Positions 59,020 to 64,000 of a stretch of DNA of 64,000 bases are shown in pieces; the stretch's first letter is position 1; each line of letters begins with the position of its first letter. The notes beneath the pieces were generated by a model. The model did no database searches. It was not told where the DNA came from and saw only the letters and a list, made by a program, of their open reading frames with translations. Source of the DNA: Prorocentrum cordatum (lineage: Eukaryota > Sar > Dinophyceae > Prorocentrales > Prorocentraceae); assembly GCA_963575745.1 (NCBI GenBank), contig CAUYUJ010013903.1, forward strand, positions 80,001-144,000, read 5' to 3'. A program made the translations under genes and the position numbers.

Positions 59020-59129
59020 GGCGGAAGAGGAGGAGAAGGAGGAAGAGGAGGAGGAGGAGGCGGAGGAGAAGGAGTTGGAGGAGGAGGAGCGGGGAGGAGG
59101 AGGAGGAGGAGGAGGAGGAGGAGGAGGAG
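59020..59129. repeat. (GGA)n array, left of gap
   Basis: GGA/GAA triplets running into the assembly gap. Confidence 0.95.
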
Positions 59130-59229
59130 NNNNNNNNNNNNNNNNNNNNNNNNNNNNNNNNNNNNNNNNNNNNNNNNNNNNNNNNNNNNNNNNNNNNNNN
59201 NNNNNNNNNNNNNNNNNNNNNNNNNNNNN
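59130..59229. other. Assembly gap, 100 N
   Basis: Exactly 100 N between GGA repeats on both sides, a conventional gap of unknown true size. Any reading frame across it is meaningless. Confidence 0.99.
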
Positions 59230-59846
59230 GGAGGAGGAGGAGGAGGAGGAGGATGTGGATGAGAATGAGGATGAAGGTTCTGATGATGATGCTGATGATG
59301 CTGATGATGATGCTGATGATGCTGATGATGCTGATGATGCTGATGATGATGCTGAGAATGCTGATGACGGATACGATGATGATGATGATGCTGATGATGA
59401 TGCTGATGGTGATGATGATGATGCTGATGCTGATGCTGATGTTGATGCTGATGCTGATGATGATGCTGCTACTGCTTCTGATGATGTTGCTGATGCTGTT
59501 GATGATGATGATGCCGATGATGATGGTGGTGGTGATGGTGATCATGATCATGATGCTGCTGTTGGTGATGATGATGCTGCTGCTGATGATGATGATGATG
59601 TTGATGATGCTGCTGCTGATGATGATGATGGTGGTGATGATGATGCTGATGATGATGATGCTGATGCTGATGATGATGATGACGATGATGCTGATGCTGC
59701 TGATGATGATGATGCTGATGATGATGATGATGATGATGAGAAGGAGGAGGAGGAGGAAGAGGAGGATGAGGATGATGATGCTGCTGATGATGATGCTGAT
59801 GATGATGATGCTGATGATGACGATGATGATGATGCTGCTGCTGATG

Positions 59847-59903
<57 letters not shown>

Positions 59904-60215
59904 GGTGGTGGTGGTGATGATGATGATGATGATGATGATGCTGCTGCTGATGATGATGTGGCTGTTGATGATGCTTATGATGATGATGAATGCATGAATG
60001 ATGATGATGATGATGATGTTGATTTGATGATGATGATGATGTGTGATGATGATGATGATGATTGCTGATGATGCTGATGATGATGATGATGATGATGATG
60101 GATGATGCTGATGATGAGGTTGATGCTGATGATGATGATGATGATGATGAAGGATGCTGATGCTGATGATGATGACGGATGCTTATGATGTGATGATGAT
60201 GATGATGATGATGAG
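59230..60215. repeat. GAT/GCT microsatellite with GGA and GGT blocks
   Basis: A GGA remnant to 59253, then GATGATGCT triplets, with a GGA patch at 59741-59768 and a TGG block at 59888-59914. Confidence 0.98.
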
Positions 60216-60592
60216 GAGGAGGAGGAGGAGGAGGAGGAGGCGGAGGAGGAGGGAGGAGCTGGATGAGCTTGGAGGCAAGGTTGGAGGAGTAGGGAGGAAT
60301 TCAGGGGAGGGGAGGAGGAGGTGGCGGAGGGGGAAGGGGAGGGGGAGGGGAGGGGTAGGGGGGCTATGAGGAGGAGGAGGAAGGAGGAGGAGGAGGAGGA
60401 GGAAGGCGGAGGAGGAGGCGGAGGAGGTGGAGCAGGGAGGAAGAAGGAGGCGGTAGGGGAGGAGGAGGGGAGGAGGAGGAGGCGGCGGAGGAGGCAGGAG
60501 GAGGCGGCGGAGGAGGAGGAGGAGGAGGAGGAGGATGAGGAGGAGGAGGAGGAGGGGAGGAGGAGGAAGAAGAGGAGGAGGAGGAGGAGGAG
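60216..60592. repeat. (GGA)n array preceding repeat X copy 2
   Basis: Irregular GGA, GGC and GGGGA triplets ending GGAGGAGGA before CAAGTGTAAACCCA. Confidence 0.95.
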
Positions 60593-60923
60593 GACAAGTG
60601 TAAACCCAATAGTCATCAACGATGTTGGAGTAAACCCTCCCTCCAAGCTCCCTCTTTCATTTACCCCTACAACTGTTTACTTCCACCGAAGGACTGCTCG
60701 TTGGAAGACACCCGTTGGAAGGCCCTGAAGCATGCCAAAACATTGTTCTCGGGATTGTTGCGTCTTGCCGATCCGGAATCGTGCCAGAACGCCACTCCTG
60801 GGAATTCAACGCCGCGAATCAACGTCACCGTTGCGCCTTCATAATCCGGAGTATTTCTGGAACGCCATTTCTGGTACGTTGATCATGGGAACCCGTGAAA
60901 TTCTTGCAATTGGCAAAACAACT
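60593..60923 (+). repeat. Dispersed repeat X, copy 2
   Basis: Aligned with 40842-41200 from CAAGTGTAAACCCAATAG to TGATCATGGGAACCCGTGAA, with the S82-like start TTCTTGCAATTGGCAAAAC as a single unit rather than an array. Confidence 0.85.
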
Positions 60924-61475
60924 AGCCTGGCAATTGACATGCATCATCTTCGGTGGCGCTACCTCGGGGCGCTATCTAGGGGACCACGAACCGCGTAAGG
61001 GGCGTGCCGACACGGGCGGCGGGGTAAACGACACGAGCGAAGACGGTAGGTCGAAGTACGAAAGATTGAGCGCGTGTGAGTCTGATCGAGAGTGAGTCTC
61101 ATTGTGAATAAGTCTGCGCGCGAGCGAGTAGATATGCCTGAATGCGATCCACCGAAATGGGGCCGTGGTGCCATGCGGACCCTCCCGCTGGGGCCTTCGG
61201 TGGAGCTCCCTATGGGGCCACGAAGCGTGTGATGGGTGTGCCGAAATCGGGCGGCGGTGCCACGCGGACCCTCCCGCGGGGGCCTTCGGTGGAGCCCCCT
61301 ATGGGGCCACGAAGGTTGTGATGGGTGTGCCGAAATCGAGCGGCGGTGCCATGCGGACCCTCCCGCTGGGGCCTTCGGTGGAGCTCCCTATGGGGCCACG
61401 AAGCGTGTGATGGGTGTGCCGAAATGGGGCAGCGGTGCCATGCGGACCCTCCCGCTGGAGCCTCGGCATCAATTG
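60905..61475 (-). repeat. S88 satellite with tail, inverted
   Basis: Read on the minus strand: about four 88-bp units (61160-61475) with GGCACACCCATCACACGC, TTCGTGGCCCCATAGGGAGC and TCCACCGAAGGCCCCAGCGG; then a diverged unit at 60960-61020 and the tail GCCAGGCTAGTTGTTTTG at about 60912-60930. Same composite as 31850-33050 in opposite orientation. Confidence 0.85.
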
Positions 61476-62580
61476 AGAAGGTCCGAACCAGTTCTCAGAG
61501 AATCACAATCCGAGTTGGTCATGCAACAACCCAGGCGGAAGCTGGCAGTATCAACATCAAAAATCGAAGCGCTTTCCACGTGACACCAGGTTGGCAGCAC
61601 AACTATAAATTCGATACTTGCACTACACTTGCTAGCAGTAGTCCACTAACGGCAGGTCGACTCTGATGTAATCGCATGTAGCCGTCAGCTCGTCCTGAAA
61701 GAGGCGGACCACTTACAGGAAGCTACACAATGTTTTTTTCAAGTGGCCACGCTTGCATTGAAATCATGTTCGGGGAACTCAAGCGCAGCCATAGACAGCG
61801 GTGGGCACCGCCATTCGGAGTCGTCCAAGCGACTACGATTTCCGTCGCTGGTTCCAAGTGCTTGCGCCATCCCCCCGCCGCCAGCGCGCGCTAACAACGA
61901 ATGCGGAAGCACATTTCCACATGCAACTTTCGAGGAACACGTGCTTTTGAACCATTGACCATTTGGCCGTCATACACGATCACATATGCGCATTCTTCTG
62001 GTTTGGAGATGCTGCGTCCCACGCCGTCCGGCATCAGGAACAATGAACGTGATCAGGCTGCATGTCCAGGACGCGTCCATGAAGGCTTTTCCAATGACGC
62101 ACATCGGGTTGCAGCGCAATTTTTTGGGGGGGGGTGGCGGGGGCGTGCGAGGGCAGATCCCGAAACGCATCTTTCTGTTGCGGACGCATTAAAGACCGAG
62201 CGGAACACATGACACAAATCTAGAGGTACCACAAGTCCGAGAATTGGTTGAATGTTCATCGTCGCCGCAGCCGCCCTACCGGGACCTTCTCGTAGCATGC
62301 GATTTCTTGTGCGATGGAGTTGGTGATGTCCGTCAAGCTTCACATATTTGGTATCGCGACTACGGACATGATTCAAGACAATCGAATTCACCTGGCCAAT
62401 TTGGTTCGCCCGATTTTGCGCACCGATGGGGCAGACGCATCAGGGCAGGTCAGCGAATGCCGGACGAGTGGCGCTGAGATCTCGACCACCGGTAATCCAT
62501 GGAGCCCGATATCTTGCGTTCGGTCATTCTGAGATGGTGCGAAGATGCAGGCTCATGGAGTTTGTCCCATCCTCCCTTGA
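61476..62580. other. No gene recognised
   Basis: Moderate GC; several short open frames on both strands, none with a motif. Confidence 0.45.
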
Positions 62581-62581
62581 T

Positions 62582-62722
62582 TCAGCCACGCGCAGAGGGG
62601 GGTGGGGGGAGGGGGGAGGGCTTCTTAGAAGCACCCCTGCTTCTTAGAAGGCGCGGGCCTTATCTACAGATGTAAGGCCGGCGCCTTCTAAGAAGCAGCC
62701 TCCTTCTAAGAAGCCCCTCCCT
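62582..62722. repeat. Palindromic repeat G, copy 2
   Basis: Near-identical to 26490-26620, including the flank CCACGCGCAGAGGGGGG, GAAGCACCCCTGCTTCTTAG, AGATGTAAGGCC and GCGCCTTCTAAGAAGCAGCC. Confidence 0.85.
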
Positions 62723-62867
62723 CCACCCCCTTGTGCTCGCCGCCAATGGATGCTTCGACACGTGCTATTGCCATCCCGATACAGTCCCCGTACCACTGAG
62801 GCCCCGAAGGTTGCACGTTTCCGCATCCTCGTCGCTTCTTTTTTCTCGGAGCGGGCGGCGCGGTGCT

Positions 62868-63058
62868 TTAAGTCGGGCGTGATTCCCCCTACAGGGGGAT
62901 TTTCAACGAAAAATAAAAAATGCCTCCACCATACCCCAAAAAGAAAAAAAACTAAAAAAACAGTCCCGGAATTTGTTTTGACTATTTGTTGATTATTTTT
63001 TGGTTATTTTTTTTATTTTCGTCGAAAATCCCTCTATAGGGGGACAGGCCAGACTTAA
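62868..63058. mobile_element. MITE M2, best copy, perfect 8-bp TSD
   Basis: 191 bp. The left end TTAAGTCGGGCGTG, then CCCCCTACAGGGGGATTTTC, is inverted relative to the right end GAAAATCCCTCTATAGGGGG then CCAGACTTAA; terminal inverted repeats are about 50 bp. It is flanked by GCGGTGCT at 62860-62867 and 63059-63066. The interior is AT-rich (oligo-A and oligo-T) without an ORF. An 8-bp duplication is typical of the hAT superfamily. Confidence 0.9.
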
Positions 63059-63066
63059 GCGGTGCT

Positions 63067-63455
63067 GAATGTGCGAGGGTTCAAAGAAACACCAATCAAC
63101 ATTTTAACATTGCATGCTCTTCTCATTCCGCGTGCCATTCCACGCTTCTATCGCAAACCCTCGATACCCGCCCTCTCCGTCTTCGATCGTGCTCCCCTCG
63201 GGCACATCTGCCCCACCTGCCAGTTGTAGTTGGCGGAGCCCCTGGAACAGGGAAAGGGGGTGAGATGGGGAGGGGGTCAGCAGCAGGAGTACAACGGCCA
63301 GAACCAGACACGCGGACTGGGCGGGGCAGACACTAACAGGCAGCCCGGGCGGGCGAACCCACACGGCTGGGTCGATCAATTGTGTGTGTGTGTGTGATTC
63401 GTCAAACCAATTTTAATCGCAAGGGACTTTGGAGCGATAGCGTTATTCCCAAGAA
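63067..63455. other. No gene recognised
   Basis: Only a short GT tract at 63381-63396. Confidence 0.5.
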
Positions 63456-63460
63456 CATCG

Positions 63461-63640
63461 TGAGGAAATCCACAGCGAGAGTGTGGTTCCTAAGTGTTTG
63501 GGGCACGGCGCCGCAACAAACTGTGAGGAAGTACCACGCGAGAGCGCGATTCGTGCATAAACCATGAGGAAGTCCTGCGCGAGAGAGCGATTTTGGAATA
63601 CGTTGTGAGGAAGTATTCGCCAGGAATCGTTCTTGTTGAT
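63461..63640 (+). repeat. TGAGGAAGTC-type short tandem repeat
   Basis: TGAGGAA at 63461, 63524, 63565 and 63606, each followed by C-GCGAGAG and a GATTC/GATTTTG word (units of 41-63 bp). The motif also occurs in R165 and near 41785 and 42645, suggesting a common building block. Confidence 0.65.
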
Positions 63641-64000
63641 GTTGGTGTAATTCGGGCCTGACAGCGCGGTTAGGGGACCATTTTCCATATTGAACAGCAG
63701 AGTGCGAGCCCCAGGAAAAGCACTTTAATAGAAACACGCCAGATGCACCAGAGGGGGGATCAACAAGCATTCTTTCAATTTTATGAGAGTTCAAAAACAA
63801 CATAAATGAACTCCGCCACTGGGGCCTTCGGTGGGGCCACTGGTACAGCGTGCTCGTTCAACGTGATATCCTTTTTCTTCGGCCATCAATCGTGCGAACG
63901 ATGATCATGGCGTTAGCATCATTTGGTGCTAAATCTCTGATGGGATGGGCAAGGCAACATGTCAGCTGTCAGTTTTCTCCGTTGGCGGACAGGTGGCCAA
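63641..64000. other. No gene; S88 fragment at 63805-63850
   Basis: CCGCCACTGGGGCCTTCGGT then GGGGCCACTGG is an inverted fragment of the S88 unit. The rest is unremarkable. Confidence 0.5.

Noticed and set aside
57864-60068. 734-codon plus-strand open frame
   Set aside because: It runs through the 68-bp minisatellite, a GGA array, the 100-N gap and the GAT array. No part shows a protein motif outside repeat translation.

Overview
The window looks like nuclear DNA of a dinoflagellate, probably a core dinoflagellate with a large, GC-rich genome (Prorocentrum or Polarella type; the genus is a guess). The evidence is: two copies of a sequence matching the 22-nt dinoflagellate spliced leader (SL) at 20/22 and 19/22 positions, each upstream of a multi-kilobase coding locus; short GT-AG introns; very low gene density; kilobases of microsatellite; and many dispersed, foldback and tandem repeats. 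A run of exactly 100 N at 59130-59229 marks a scaffold gap. Bacterial features (operons, ribosome binding sites) do not apply.

Layout. 1-7.9 kb: repeats only (families R1, R2, R3, R4, M1; CCT, ATC and GTGC arrays). 7.9-12.4 kb: SL relic and a 4.5-kb intronless, broken coding locus (P1) with two in-frame stops and three frame changes. 13.2-17.4 kb: SL relic and a five-exon locus (P2; about 856 codons, four phase-0 introns, one internal TAG); two introns carry strong inverted repeats. 17.4-25.8 kb: foldback elements, R1-R3 and M1 copies and a possible two-exon gene fragment at 20.4-21.0 kb. 25.8-36.4 kb: dispersed repeats, MITEs with 8-bp target duplications (M2), an 88-bp satellite nested between copies of a ~165-bp repeat. 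36.4-38.75 kb: GGA array, then a third broken coding locus (P3). 39.4 kb: a short ORF with a helix-turn-helix-like segment. 40.7-42.9 kb: repeat X and an 82-bp tandem array. 45.6-48.2 kb: a 2.6-kb microsatellite that switches from (GTA)n to (CTA)n. 48.2-54 kb: a palindromic minisatellite, a foldback flanked by a 17-bp direct repeat, a local segmental duplication and a possible Ty3/gypsy relic. 54.3-56.6 kb: GAT/GCT microsatellite. 57.5-60.6 kb: candidate terminal exon, a 68-bp minisatellite, the gap, and GAT/GGA arrays. 60.6-64 kb: second copy of X, inverted copy of the 88-bp satellite, a second palindromic repeat and the best-preserved M2 MITE.

No complete, undamaged gene is visible. P1, P2 and P3 resemble proteins of very high-copy dinoflagellate families (recognised by motif from memory, not checked). 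SL remnants in genomic DNA upstream of P1 and P2 suggest these copies came from trans-spliced mRNA that was reverse-transcribed and reinserted. If so, the introns in P2 would have been gained after insertion, and the hairpins in its introns fit transposon-derived introns (introners). That is the most interesting biological hypothesis in the window. Most long ORFs elsewhere are translations of microsatellites and are not annotated as genes.
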